DNA of 64,000 bases from Oscillospiraceae bacterium. Lineage in GTDB: Bacteria > Bacillota_A > Clostridia > Oscillospirales > Oscillospiraceae. The notes beneath the pieces were generated by a model, which searched no databases, was not told the DNA's origin, and saw only the letters and a list, made by a program, of their open reading frames with translations. Of the stretch, positions 6,973 to 16,104 are shown piece by piece (within the stretch, counting starts at the first letter, position 1; every line of letters starts with the position of its first letter). The position numbers were made by a program, and so were the translations under genes. Location: the NCBI GenBank assembly GCA_902786615.1, contig CADADE010000006.1, positions 89,621-153,620 of the forward strand, given 5' to 3'.

Positions 6973-8268
6973 ATGAAAACAATGAGAAAGAGAATCGCGT
7001 TCGTCCTTGCGCTTATGATGTGCGTTGCCCTCGCACTGCCTGGTATGACAGCCTCGGCAGAAAACATCGGCACCTATCCCGTCGGACAGGAAATGGGCTG
7101 GATCGAGTTCTATTCGAGTCCGCTGCCTATCGAAAGCTGCATCCTCAGCTCCGGCTATCTTCCCAACGGCGTTCAGGTTATCGCGGAGGATAACGGCGTT
7201 TACATCACCGGCATTCCCGAGACGACGGGCTCCTTCGTCGCGGAGTATGTCGTCATGACCTCGGAGGCGGTCAACTCCGCCTATGTGAGCTTTACCGTGG
7301 CGAATGCGCCCACGCCCGCGCCCGCGTCTCAGGGCATCGTGGTCACCAAGAGCCCGACCGGAGAGCATGTGGAGGCCGGCGACTCCGCCAAGTTTGTGGC
7401 CCGTGCCAACAATGCCGAGCGTATCGTCTGGCGTCTTGTGAGCCACGACACCACCAATACCGTTCAGTGCACCGACGCCGGAGATTATTTCCCCGGCCTG
7501 CAGGTGAGCGGTCTCGGCACCGAAACGCTGATCCTCTCCAACATCCCGGCAAGCCTGGACGGCTGGCGCGTTGAGGCCCAGTTCTGGAGCGGCAACAAGC
7601 ATGTCGAGTCCTATGGCGCCGAAATCACCATCGTGGACCAAAACGGCATCGCCATCCGCACGCAGAATGTGGCGCCCACGCCCGCACCCACGTTTGCGCC
7701 CCAGTTCACCTTCGCGCCCTCTGTCGGCGCCAACGACATGCCGGTCGATCAGGAGGTCCGGACCGCAAACATCAGCATCCAGCCCATGAGCGCGCAGCTC
7801 CAGCCGGGGCAGAGCTATACCATGAGCGTGATTGCAACCTCTCCCAACAACGGCACGCTCAGCTTCCAGTGGTACAGCGCCGCCACCAACAACCGCAGCG
7901 CAGCCCTGCCCATCAGCGGCGCGTCTGACGCTTCCTATACCGTCAACCAGACCGACGGTACGGCCTATTACTGGGTCGCTGTCTGGAACACCAAGGACGG
8001 CGCCCGCAGCCAGGCCGTTTATTCCGAGGCGGCTGAGGTGAGCATTGTCGCCCCGCCGACGCCCACGCCCGTTCCGCCGACGCCCACGCCCGTTCCCACG
8101 CCGGAGCCCCGCGTGAGCGGACCTGCCAACATCAATTTCCAGCTGATCCTCTTCGGCATTATCGGCGTGCTTGCGCTGATCGCTCTGATCGGCGTGGTGA
8201 TTTATCTGCGCGCCGACGCCAAGCAGCGCGCGGAAGAGGCAAAAGCGGAGAAGAACAAAAAGAACTGA
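6973..8268 (+). CDS. secreted or membrane-anchored Ig-like domain protein, function unknown
   Basis: This 431-residue protein starts at ATG 6973 (another ATG lies at 6982). It has a classic signal peptide: MRKR, then a hydrophobic stretch, ending TASA-E near residue 31. Residues 35-120 form a putative Ig-like domain of the kind that scores as a cadherin-type or 'He_PIG' repeat (LPNGVQVIAEDNGVYITGIPETTGSF). Two further beta-sandwich domains follow, separated by Pro/Thr linkers (APTPAPTFAP and PPTPTPVPPTPTPVPTP). One transmembrane helix near residues 388-412 and a charged Lys/Glu-rich tail place the domains outside the cell, anchored at the C-terminus. It is monocistronic between its promoter and terminator. 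Confidence 0.75.
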   Translation: MKTMRKRIAFVLALMMCVALALPGMTASAENIGTYPVGQEMGWIEFYSSPLPIESCILSSGYLPNGVQVIAEDNGVYITGIPETTGSFVAEYVVMTSEAVNSAYVSFTVANAPTPAPASQGIVVTKSPTGEHVEAGDSAKFVARANNAERIVWRLVSHDTTNTVQCTDAGDYFPGLQVSGLGTETLILSNIPASLDGWRVEAQFWSGNKHVESYGAEITIVDQNGIAIRTQNVAPTPAPTFAPQFTFAPSVGANDMPVDQEVRTANISIQPMSAQLQPGQSYTMSVIATSPNNGTLSFQWYSAATNNRSAALPISGASDASYTVNQTDGTAYYWVAVWNTKDGARSQAVYSEAAEVSIVAPPTPTPVPPTPTPVPTPEPRVSGPANINFQLILFGIIGVLALIALIGVVIYLRADAKQRAEEAKAEKNKKN

Positions 8269-8279
8269 CAGACGAAATA

Positions 8280-8315
8280 CAGAGCGTTCTGCCCATTTTG
8301 GAACGCTCTGTTTTT
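8280..8315 (+). terminator. intrinsic terminator
   Basis: A 10-bp perfect stem (CAGAGCGTTC with GAACGCTCTG) is followed by TTTTT. Confidence 0.85.
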
Positions 8316-8363
8316 CTGCTGTCTGCATTATGACCATATATTGGATTACAGGAGGCCTGATCA

Positions 8364-9842
8364 ATGAAAGAGGAATTCCGCGACCTGCTCCGTCAGCATG
8401 GACACAGTGAAATGCCCAGGGTGCTGTTGGCCGCGGCTGAATGCGCGCCTATCTCCAAGACCGGCGGGCTTGCCGACGTTGTCGGCATTCTGCCCAAGGC
8501 CCTCAGGGGAGTCGGCGTCGAAGCGCGGGTCATCACGCCCTATCACCGATGCATCAAGGAGAAATACGCTTCTCAGGTTGAGCATATGTTTGACTTCTAC
8601 ATACGGCTCGGCTGGCGAAACTCCTACGTCGGCATCGAGAAGCTGATCCTCGACGGGATCGTCATTTATCTTGTGGACAATGAGGATTACTTCGGCGACA
8701 GGATTTACCTCGGCGGCCAGCGGGAGGGGGAGCAGTACTCCTACTTCTGCCGGGCGATTCTGGAGACGCTGCCGCGGCTGGATTTTGAACCGGATGTGAT
8801 CCACTGCAACGACTGGCAGACCGCCATGCTCCCCATGCTGGGACATACCCAGTACAAGGGACAGCTTCAGGACAAGGTCAAATACCTGCTGACGATCCAC
8901 AATATCGCCTTTCAGGGAAAGTTCGGCTTTGATTTTGTGCAGGATATGTTCGGCGTCGACCCCTGCTATTATACGCCGGAGTTTATCGAGCTCAACGGCT
9001 GCGCGGACTATCTCAAGGCGGGCTGTGTCTTCGCCGACAGAATCAATACCGTGAGTCCCAGCTATGCCGAGGAAATCAGGACGCCGTATTTTGCCGAGGG
9101 GCTGGAGGGTATCCTGAACGCGCGCACCAAGTCCCTAACCGGCATACTCAACGGCATTGATCGGGAGTTTTTCAATCCCGAGACCGACCCTGTGCTGCCG
9201 GAGCGCTATACCTTCGCGAAGAGGGAGGGCAAGGCTGTCTGCAAGCAGCGCCTGCAGGCTTACATGGGCCTCACCCAGCGCCCGGACGTTCCCCTCTTTG
9301 CCATGGTCACGCGCATGACCGAGCAGAAGGGCTTTGACCTTGTGGCCTGTGTGCTCGACGACATGATGTGCCGTGAGGATATGCAGTTCATGCTGCTCGG
9401 CAGCGGGGATGAGCACTTTGAAAAATTCATGGCCGCGGCCGAGAAACGCTATCCCGGAAAACTCTGCGCCTATATCGGGTATAAAGAGGAGCTTTCCCAC
9501 CTGGTCTATGCCGGCAGCGACTTTTTCCTCATGCCCTCCCGCTTTGAGCCGTGCGGCCTGAGCCAGATGATCGCCATGCGCTATGGCAGCGTGCCCGTCG
9601 TACGCGAAACCGGCGGCCTGCGCGACACGGTGATTCCCTATAACCGCTTCCCCGACACGGGCAACGGCTTCTCCTTCGTGAACTTTGACGCCTGGGAGAT
9701 GCGCGACGCCATGCGCCTTGCCATGGCCTGCTACAGGGATCAGGAGGTCATGGAAAACCTGATAGGCAATGCCATGAGAACAGAATTCGGCTTTGAACAC
9801 GCGGCCGAGGAATATGCGAGACACTATATATGGATGCTTTGA
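8364..9842 (+). CDS. glgA: glycogen synthase (ADP-glucose type, GT5)
   Basis: This 492-residue enzyme transfers glucose from a nucleotide sugar to the end of an alpha-1,4-glucan. The GT5 signature KTGGLADVVG starts at Lys32, the ADP-glucose binding residue. The GT-B C-terminal domain has VTRMTEQKGFDL and the SRFEPCGLSQMIAMRYG motif with the catalytic Glu. GGAGG precedes ATG 8364. The 3' end overlaps the start of the GH13 gene by 13 bases, so storage-glucan synthesis and degradation are coupled in one transcript. The other glg genes are not in the window. Confidence 0.95.
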   Translation: MKEEFRDLLRQHGHSEMPRVLLAAAECAPISKTGGLADVVGILPKALRGVGVEARVITPYHRCIKEKYASQVEHMFDFYIRLGWRNSYVGIEKLILDGIVIYLVDNEDYFGDRIYLGGQREGEQYSYFCRAILETLPRLDFEPDVIHCNDWQTAMLPMLGHTQYKGQLQDKVKYLLTIHNIAFQGKFGFDFVQDMFGVDPCYYTPEFIELNGCADYLKAGCVFADRINTVSPSYAEEIRTPYFAEGLEGILNARTKSLTGILNGIDREFFNPETDPVLPERYTFAKREGKAVCKQRLQAYMGLTQRPDVPLFAMVTRMTEQKGFDLVACVLDDMMCREDMQFMLLGSGDEHFEKFMAAAEKRYPGKLCAYIGYKEELSHLVYAGSDFFLMPSRFEPCGLSQMIAMRYGSVPVVRETGGLRDTVIPYNRFPDTGNGFSFVNFDAWEMRDAMRLAMACYRDQEVMENLIGNAMRTEFGFEHAAEEYARHYIWML

Positions 9843-12214
9843 ATGACAAAACCTTTACCGTTTATTTCGGCGGAAAATATTATGAGGACTGGACGGAGGA
9901 CTATACCCTCTCCATCCATTACGAAAACCGGCGGGAGGTGCAGGCCGCGAAGGAAAACGGGAAATGGGTTCCCGCCGGCGGCGACCAGCAGATCTGTTCG
10001 CTGCTGCGCTCTCCCTTCTGCCCGCAGCTCATGCAGGATTATTTCCAGGCTGCGGCGACGGTGTATGCCGCCATTCACGACTGCCTCTCCAGGGGACTGA
10101 AGCTTGATCGCCTGAACGAGTGCTTCCAGGTGTCCGGCATGCCGCTGGTCGCCCCGGAGCTGCTGCGCCTTTTGATGGACGACTGCGGCATGCGCCTCGA
10201 GGAGGCCTACCGCATCACCGCCCAGTGCTGCGACGATCTCAACTGTGAGGGCATCCAGCCCCAGTACATCAAGGCCTATCAGCCCCGCACGGCCCACGTT
10301 GTCAGCATTCTGCGCCGCACCATCGACAGCGCCCCGGCCCTGATCCATGACAGCCGTCTGCCCGAGTACCGCAGCCGCTACGGCGCCGTGCGCGTCGGCC
10401 GGGATCTGCGCCTGGCCTTCCGCTGCCGCGGCGGGCAGATCGTGCGCGCGGAGCTTGTGCTGTGGGGGGATAACTTCGAGCACAGCGTGTCCATGGAAAA
10501 GGAAGGGAACCTCTACTATGTCGATCTCACCATGGACAATACGCCCATGGCGCTCTGGTATGCCTTCTATGTGGAAACCGAGAGCAGCGCGCACTGGCTG
10601 TGCCCGGATGAGTCCGGCTATCTCGGCCACATCTATCCGCGCCGGGAGGGCGGCTTCCGCCTGACGGTGTATGACCCCGACTTTGAGACGCCGGCGTGGT
10701 TCCGCAAGAGCATTATGTATCAGGTTTTCCCGGACCGCTTCGGCTTTTCCGACGACGATACCGCCGAGAAGGGCATCGCCTATCATGAGAGCCTGGGTCA
10801 GATCCCGGAGCTGCACAAGAGCATCGACGAACCGGTCCGCCATACGCCGCGCAGCTTTGAGGCATTCTACAGCCCGGATGATTTTTACGGCGGCACCTTC
10901 AAGGGCATTGAGGCTAAGCTTCCCTATCTCAAAGAGCTGGGGATCAGCTGCCTGTACCTCAACCCCATCGTGGAGGCCCGGTCCAACCACCGCTATGATA
11001 CCTCCGACTACTCAAAGCCCGATCCCATCCTGGGAAGCGTGGAGGATTTTGAGAGGCTCTGCGCCGCGGCGAAGGAGCAGGGGATCCGCATTATCCTCGA
11101 CGGCGTGTTTTCCCACACCGGCAGCGACAGCATCTACTTTGACCGATACGGTCATTACGGCGGTGAGGGCGCGTGCAGCGGACCGGAATCGCCCTATTAT
11201 TCCTGGTACGATTTCCAGGAATTCCCCCAGCATTACCGCTGCTGGTGGGGCTTTGAGGATCTGCCCGAGGTCAACGAGCATGATCCCCGCTGGCTGCGCT
11301 ATATCGTCACCGGCAAGGACAGCATCATGAAGCTGTGGCTGCGCCGGGGCGCGTCCGGCTGGCGCCTGGATGTGGCGGATGAACTGCCGGACGACGTGCT
11401 GATCCAGATGCGAAGCTCCGTCAAAAAGGCCGATCCCGACGCCGCCATCATCGGCGAGGTGTGGGAGGACGCCGTCATCAAGGAGAGCTACGGCTCCCGC
11501 CGGAAATACGCCCTGGGCACGGCGCTGGATTCCGCCATGAACTATCCGCTGCGCACGGCGGTGATGGACTTTGCCCACTGGACGACCAACGCCTACCAGC
11601 TGCGCGATTTTCTGATCGGGCAGCAGATGAACTACCCCTGGCCCTTCTATTATGCGCTGATGAACCTGCTGGGCTCTCATGACGTGCCGCGCCTGAAAAC
11701 CGTGCTCGCCACCGACGTGAACCTGCGCAGCCTGAGCCGTGACGATCAGCTTGCCGTGCAGTTCAACGCCGCGGCGCTGGAACGGGCCGAGGCGCTGGAG
11801 AAGATGTGCGCCGTCCTGCAGTTTGCGCTGCCCGGCGTCCCCAGCATCTATTACGGCGACGAGCAGGGCATGGAGGGGATCGGCGATCCCTTCAACCGCG
11901 CCCCCTTCAAGGAGGGGAGCAAGAGTCTGCACCAGCATTACACAGAGCTTGCCGCGCTGCGCACCAGCTCCGCGGCGCTCTCCACCGGCCGGGCCGTCTT
12001 TCTGGCCGAAAACAGCGAGGTGCTGCTGGTCCTGCGTTATATCACGGACGGCCGCGATATCTTCGGGGAAGAGAGCGAAAACGCCGTCTGGCTATGCGTC
12101 ATCAACCGCAGCGACACAGCCCAGAGCTACCATGCCGACTGCAGCGCGGCGGGTCTCGGCATATACAACGGGACTGCAAAGCCGCTCTCCGGCGAGATCA
12201 TCCGACTCCGCTGA
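9830..12214 (+). CDS. intracellular GH13 alpha-glucanase with a phosphorylase-like N-terminal segment
   Basis: This 794-residue protein has no signal peptide, so it acts on internal glucan or maltodextrin. Residues about 288-700 form a GH13 barrel of the neopullulanase/maltogenic type. Region I is DGVFSHTG (Asp424, His429), the nucleophile is Asp514 in GWRLDVADE, the acid/base is Glu543 in IIGEVWED, and Asp618 sits in LLGSHD. A beta domain at about 180-285 fits an N-terminal starch-binding module. Residues 68-165 are unusual: DYFQAAATVYAAI, then PLVAPELLRLLMDDCGMRLE and an AYRIT helix, line up with the glycogen-phosphorylase segment containing NDTHPALAIPELMRLL. No PLP-binding part is present. 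It overlaps glgA. Confidence 0.85.
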   Translation: MDALNDKTFTVYFGGKYYEDWTEDYTLSIHYENRREVQAAKENGKWVPAGGDQQICSLLRSPFCPQLMQDYFQAAATVYAAIHDCLSRGLKLDRLNECFQVSGMPLVAPELLRLLMDDCGMRLEEAYRITAQCCDDLNCEGIQPQYIKAYQPRTAHVVSILRRTIDSAPALIHDSRLPEYRSRYGAVRVGRDLRLAFRCRGGQIVRAELVLWGDNFEHSVSMEKEGNLYYVDLTMDNTPMALWYAFYVETESSAHWLCPDESGYLGHIYPRREGGFRLTVYDPDFETPAWFRKSIMYQVFPDRFGFSDDDTAEKGIAYHESLGQIPELHKSIDEPVRHTPRSFEAFYSPDDFYGGTFKGIEAKLPYLKELGISCLYLNPIVEARSNHRYDTSDYSKPDPILGSVEDFERLCAAAKEQGIRIILDGVFSHTGSDSIYFDRYGHYGGEGACSGPESPYYSWYDFQEFPQHYRCWWGFEDLPEVNEHDPRWLRYIVTGKDSIMKLWLRRGASGWRLDVADELPDDVLIQMRSSVKKADPDAAIIGEVWEDAVIKESYGSRRKYALGTALDSAMNYPLRTAVMDFAHWTTNAYQLRDFLIGQQMNYPWPFYYALMNLLGSHDVPRLKTVLATDVNLRSLSRDDQLAVQFNAAALERAEALEKMCAVLQFALPGVPSIYYGDEQGMEGIGDPFNRAPFKEGSKSLHQHYTELAALRTSSAALSTGRAVFLAENSEVLLVLRYITDGRDIFGEESENAVWLCVINRSDTAQSYHADCSAAGLGIYNGTAKPLSGEIIRLR

Positions 12215-12228
12215 GAAAAAAACAGGGA

Positions 12229-12256
12229 AAAGGGGGAGCGGACGCTTCCCCTTGTT
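12229..12256 (+). terminator. terminator-like hairpin after GH13 gene
   Basis: AAGGGGGAGCG pairs with CGCTTCCCCTT (one G-T pair) and is followed by GTTGT. Confidence 0.6.
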
Positions 12257-12307
12257 GTATAATTACACAAAAATCCAAAATACAGACCCGTTTGGGGCAA
12301 TAAATAC

Positions 12308-12336
12308 TTGAAAACGCGCTGCCGCTTGTATATAAT
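12308..12336 (+). promoter_or_regulatory. sigma-A-type promoter of nrdR
   Basis: TTGAAA (12308-12313) and TATAAT (12331-12336) are 17 bp apart. Confidence 0.7.
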
Positions 12337-12392
12337 TTCTGCGGTCACACAAAATATACATAACCTGCGGCGCATGAATGGGAGATAGAGAT

Positions 12393-12848
12393 ATGAAATG
12401 TCCGTTTTGCGGTTACACCGAGAGTAAAGTCATCGACTCACGCCCGGCAGAGGAAGGCACCTCCATTCGCCGCCGCCGGGAGTGCCTGTCCTGCCAGAAG
12501 CGTTTTACCACCTACGAGAACATCGAGCGCATGCCTCTGATCGTCGTCAAGCGCGACGGCAGCCGCGAGTCCTTTGATAAGGTCAAGCTCATCAACGGCA
12601 TGGTCCGCGCCTGCGAAAAGCGCCCGGTCCCCCTCGCCACGCTGGAGGGGATCGCGGACGAAATCGAGCAGGAGCTGCAGAGCAATCTTGAGCGCGAGGT
12701 CAAAAGCGTCGATATCGGAGAAATGGTCATGTCCCGCCTCAAAACGGTGGACGAGGTGGCCTACGTCCGCTTCGCTTCCGTGTATCGCAGCTTCAAGGAT
12801 ATCAACACCTTCATGGAGGAGCTGACCAAGCTTCTGACCGAGAAGTAA
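12393..12848 (+). CDS. nrdR: transcriptional repressor NrdR
   Basis: This 151-residue regulator of ribonucleotide reductase genes has an N-terminal zinc ribbon ([17 protein letters not shown], then [17 protein letters not shown], giving two CxxC pairs). An ATP-cone domain follows ([20 protein letters not shown] through [11 protein letters not shown]). It senses ATP versus dATP and represses nrd operons. ATG 12393 was chosen because the zinc ribbon conventionally begins MKCPFC; an in-frame ATG at 12378 would add MGDRD. It has its own promoter. No nrd gene is in the window. Confidence 0.95.
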   Translation: MKCPFCGYTESKVIDSRPAEEGTSIRRRRECLSCQKRFTTYENIERMPLIVVKRDGSRESFDKVKLINGMVRACEKRPVPLATLEGIADEIEQELQSNLEREVKSVDIGEMVMSRLKTVDEVAYVRFASVYRSFKDINTFMEELTKLLTEK

Positions 12849-12876
12849 GCTTTTCGCGGCAGCGCACGCTTTCGCC

Positions 12877-13257
12877 TCAGAATACCGTCCCCCAGCTGAT
12901 GTGCTCCATCTCCCGGATGCAGTCCAGGTGGTAGCGCAGCCGTTCATAGGCGGCGGGGAGAGCGCGGGCTTCTCCGCTCAGCAGCGCCTGCAGCGTCTCA
13001 TAAAAAACGTCGCTGGTGCTGTCAAGCTCCGGGTGGCGCAAAAAGACCTGCGTATAGCCGCGTGCCGAAAGCCAGATGCGCTTGGCGGCTTCAAGCTGTT
13101 CCCGGGCGTAAGCCGGGTCTGCGGCGAGACTCGCCTTCTCCGAGAGCTTCAGGTGTTCCTTGATCTCCCCGGTCAGGCTGTCCGCCCGATGAATATTCCA
13201 GACCGAGGCCGCGATCAGGGTGAGCAGCAGCAGCGCCGCGCCGATTTCTCGCTTCAT
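12877..13257 (-). CDS. DUF4363 family protein
   Basis: This 126-residue protein has an N-terminal membrane helix (about residues 6-20, after MKRE) and an alpha-helical outer part rich in charged residues. The spacing of helices and the WxxxRGYTQVFLRH segment match DUF4363, a family of clostridial spore formers that usually sits beside a DUF421 gene. Its ATG overlaps the stop of the DUF421 gene (ATGA) and GGAGG lies seven bases upstream, so the two are translationally coupled. The role is unproven. Sporulation or spore-membrane function is inferred from family distribution. Confidence 0.75.
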   Translation of the reverse strand: MKREIGAALLLLTLIAASVWNIHRADSLTGEIKEHLKLSEKASLAADPAYAREQLEAAKRIWLSARGYTQVFLRHPELDSTSDVFYETLQALLSGEARALPAAYERLRYHLDCIREMEHISWGTVF

Positions 13258-13934
13258 GAGTTTGCCTCCTTTTCCGCAATATAGCTCTGACCGGCGTGAT
13301 TGACGGTCATGAGATAGATATCCTTCGGCTCCTTCTTGTTCTGACGGCTGAGCTCGTCACGCAGCCATTGTGTGTCGTGCCCCAGGCTGCGGAGGTTCTT
13401 TTCGATCACGCGCCCCTCGCTGATGACGATCAGGGGACAGCCCCCGTCCGTGGTTTCAATGCCCATCTGAGCGGCGGTGGGCGGCAGCTCGGCTGGGTAG
13501 GGGATCACATTCAGGCGGCCGTCGGTCTCCAGAACGGCGTACTCCACCTGGCTGAGATCGAACATACCCTGCTTGCGCAGCTCCTGCAGCAGCTCATCCG
13601 CGGTAAAGCGGTTGGCATGCATCTCCCGCTGGTCGATGACCCCGCGGGTAACGAGCGTGCTGGGTCTGCCGAACAGCAGCGTGCGCAGGCGGATGCTCTT
13701 CATGCTCAGCCCTGCGATCAGCACCTCGAAGCAAAAGAGCGTGAGGATCGGCACGAGGCCGTTGGTCATGGGAATGCCCACGTCCTGCAGCGGGTGAGAG
13801 GCCAGATCCGCGATCAGCGAGGCCACCACAAATTCCGACAGCTCCATTTCGCCGAGCTGCCGCTTGCCCATCAGCCGCATGGCCAGCAGCAGCGCAAAGT
13901 ATATGATGCCGGTACGAATGATTACAATCGCCAA
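13254..13934 (-). CDS. DUF421 (YetF-like) membrane protein
   Basis: This 226-residue protein has three N-terminal membrane helices (within about residues 1-80, including LAMRLMGKRQLGEMELSEFVV, the family signature). The soluble C-terminal domain has GVIDQREMHANRFTADELLQELR. DUF421 proteins include YetF and the spore-membrane '2Duf' protein linked to spore heat resistance in bacilli. The start is taken as TTG 13934, because GAGGTGA lies five bases upstream; a GTG at 13943 is possible but has no ribosome site. It is first in a two-gene operon with DUF4363 and divergent from the NagB-like gene. Confidence 0.82.
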   Translation of the reverse strand: MAIVIIRTGIIYFALLLAMRLMGKRQLGEMELSEFVVASLIADLASHPLQDVGIPMTNGLVPILTLFCFEVLIAGLSMKSIRLRTLLFGRPSTLVTRGVIDQREMHANRFTADELLQELRKQGMFDLSQVEYAVLETDGRLNVIPYPAELPPTAAQMGIETTDGGCPLIVISEGRVIEKNLRSLGHDTQWLRDELSRQNKKEPKDIYLMTVNHAGQSYIAEKEANS

Positions 13935-13988
13935 TTTTCTCACCTCGGGACATAGTTTGCCCGAAAAGAAGAAAACTAAAGGTGACGA

Positions 13989-14696
13989 ATGAAAACCATT
14001 ATCTGTGAAAACAGTGAAAATCAGCTCTTCGAGGCAGGCGCCGACCTGATCCGGGAGCAGGTGATGGACATGAAACCGGACAGCGTTCTGGCCCTTGCCT
14101 GCGGCGAGACGATGAAGCCCCTCTGGGCGCGGCTGGCCGATCTCTGCAAAGAGGGGAAGCTCAGCCTGAAGGATGTCCGCATCCTCTGCGTGAGCGAGCT
14201 TTGCGGCGTGGAAGAAGCCAAATCCTGCCGCCATGCCCTGACGGAGGGACTGCTGAGAAAAACCGACGCGAAGCCTGAAAACTGCTTTTTTCCCGACCCG
14301 GACGCGCCGGAGGCATACGACCGCCTGATAGAAAAGCTGGGCGGCGTCGACCTTGCCGTGCTTGGGCTCGGCGAGAACTGCCATATCGGCTATAACGAGC
14401 CGGGTACGCTTTTTGAATCCCGCACCCACGTTCAAAAGCTCACGGAGCGCACAAAGCGCCAGCTTTTAAGGCGCGGCTTTACGGACGGCGACATGCCGGA
14501 GCGGGCTGTGACCATGGGTGTGCGCAGCCTGACCGAGGCGCGAAGGGTCCTGCTTCTCGCTGCCGGCGCGCAGAAGGCCGCCGCGGTCTACCAGATGCTC
14601 TACGCCAAAACCACAAGCTATGTCCCGGCCGCCTTTCTGCAGATCCCGTCTGACGTCACGGTGCTGCTGGACAGGGAAGCGGCGGAGAAGCTGTAA
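13989..14696 (+). CDS. NagB/6-phosphogluconolactonase-fold protein with altered catalytic residues
   Basis: This 235-residue protein is homologous along its length to glucosamine-6-phosphate deaminase (NagB). Against E. coli NagB, the loop GLGENCHIGYNEPG keeps His143 (His132 here) and Glu148 (Glu137) but has Asn130 at the Asp141 position. MDEYVG becomes VSELCG, so Asp72 is Ser69. Two catalytic acids are therefore missing, and ordinary deaminase activity is doubtful. The phosphate-binding TGGTP loop is also replaced by CGETM. It precedes glmM and a GlmU-C-like gene, suggesting a sensor, binding protein or new isomerase acting on amino-sugar phosphates. The alignment is by eye. Confidence 0.75.
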   Translation: MKTIICENSENQLFEAGADLIREQVMDMKPDSVLALACGETMKPLWARLADLCKEGKLSLKDVRILCVSELCGVEEAKSCRHALTEGLLRKTDAKPENCFFPDPDAPEAYDRLIEKLGGVDLAVLGLGENCHIGYNEPGTLFESRTHVQKLTERTKRQLLRRGFTDGDMPERAVTMGVRSLTEARRVLLLAAGAQKAAAVYQMLYAKTTSYVPAAFLQIPSDVTVLLDREAAEKL

Positions 14697-14712
14697 TAAT
14701 CTGCGTTTTCAA

Positions 14713-14731
14713 ATGCGGACATCGTCCGCAT
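14713..14731 (+). terminator. small hairpin between NagB-like gene and glmM
   Basis: A perfect 8-bp stem (ATGCGGAC with GTCCGCAT) has a 3-nt loop and is followed by TTTCAAT. It may attenuate or process the operon transcript before glmM. Confidence 0.45.
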
Positions 14732-14753
14732 TTCAATATGAGGAGGAATACAT

Positions 14754-16103
14754 ATGGGTAAATACTTCGGAACCGACGGTTTTCGCGGTGAGGCCAATGT
14801 CAACCTGACCGTGGACCACGCCTTCCGTATCGGCCGTTATCTCGGATGGTACTACGGACAGAACCACAAGGCCAAGGTGGTCATCGGCAAGGACACCCGC
14901 CGATCCAGCTACATGTTTGAAAATGCGCTCTGCGCGGGTCTCACCGCCTCGGGCGCGGACGCCTGTCTGCTGCATGTCACCTCCACGCCGAGCGTTTCCT
15001 ACATCGCCCGGGCCGACGATTTTGACTGCGGCATCATGATTTCCGCAAGCCACAATCCCTTCTACGACAACGGCATCAAGCTTCTCAACGGCGACGGTGA
15101 GAAGATGGAGGAGAGCGTGCTGGACGGTATCGAGGAATATCTCGACTCCGACCGCGACCTGCCCTACGCCGTGCGCGACGCCATCGGCTGCACCGTGGAC
15201 TATGCCGCGGGCCGCAACCGCTATATCGGCTATCTCATCTCTCTCGCCACCCGCTCCTACAAGGGCTACAAGATCGGCCTCGACTGCGCCAACGGCAGCA
15301 CCTGGCAGATGGCCAAGAGCGTCTTTGACGCCCTGGGCGCCGACACCTATGTGATCGCAAACCGCCCCGACGGCCTGAACATCAATGTGGACTGCGGCTC
15401 GACCCATCTGGGCAACCTCAGAAAATTCGTGCTGGAAAACAAGCTCGATCTGGGCTTTGCCTTCGACGGGGACGCGGACCGCTGCCTCGCCGTGGACGAG
15501 AAGGGCAACGAAATCAACGGCGACTTCATCATGTACATCTGCGCCAAGTACATGAAGGAAAACGGCAGCTTCGGCAATTCCAAGGTCGTCACCACAGTCA
15601 TGAGCAATATGGGCCTTTACAAGGCGCTTGACGAGCTCGGCATCGGCTACGAGAAGACCGCCGTGGGCGACAAGTATGTCGCGGAGAATATGCGCCAGAA
15701 CGGCCATATCCTGGGCGGCGAGCAGTCCGGCCACATCATCTTCGGCCGCCTTGCCAACACCGGCGACGGGCTTCTGACCGCCATCAAGGTCATGGAAGCC
15801 GTGACCGAGACCAAGCAGCCCCTGTCCGCCCTCGCTGCCGGCATGACCATGTACCCCCAGGTGCTCAAAAACGTCATCGTCACGGATAAGGACGAGACGC
15901 TCAACTGCCCGGAGGTCAAGGCCGCGGTAAAGAAAGCGGAGGAGGAGCTCGGCACGAACGGCCGCGTCCTGCTCAGAAAGAGCGGCACAGAGCCCCTGCT
16001 GCGCGTTATGAGCGAGGCTGCCACGAAGGAGCTGTGCGAGGAAAAGGTTGACAACATCATCGCCGCGATGCAGACGGCGGGAAAGCTGATCCGGGTGAAA
16101 TAA
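14754..16103 (+). CDS. glmM: phosphoglucosamine mutase
   Basis: This 449-residue alpha-D-phosphohexomutase interconverts glucosamine-6-phosphate and glucosamine-1-phosphate for UDP-GlcNAc synthesis. It has the N-terminal FGTDGFRG signature, the phosphoserine loop ISASHNPFYDNGIK (Ser in SASHNP), the metal loop AFDGDADR, the sugar-recognition loop GGEQSGH and the C-terminal phosphate loop RKSGTEPLLRVM. The GEQSGH and RKSGTEP motifs fit GlmM rather than a phosphoglucomutase. GAGGAGG precedes the ATG. The next gene starts two bases after its stop, so they form an operon. Confidence 0.93.
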   Translation: MGKYFGTDGFRGEANVNLTVDHAFRIGRYLGWYYGQNHKAKVVIGKDTRRSSYMFENALCAGLTASGADACLLHVTSTPSVSYIARADDFDCGIMISASHNPFYDNGIKLLNGDGEKMEESVLDGIEEYLDSDRDLPYAVRDAIGCTVDYAAGRNRYIGYLISLATRSYKGYKIGLDCANGSTWQMAKSVFDALGADTYVIANRPDGLNINVDCGSTHLGNLRKFVLENKLDLGFAFDGDADRCLAVDEKGNEINGDFIMYICAKYMKENGSFGNSKVVTTVMSNMGLYKALDELGIGYEKTAVGDKYVAENMRQNGHILGGEQSGHIIFGRLANTGDGLLTAIKVMEAVTETKQPLSALAAGMTMYPQVLKNVIVTDKDETLNCPEVKAAVKKAEEELGTNGRVLLRKSGTEPLLRVMSEAATKELCEEKVDNIIAAMQTAGKLIRVK

Positions 16104-16104
16104 C

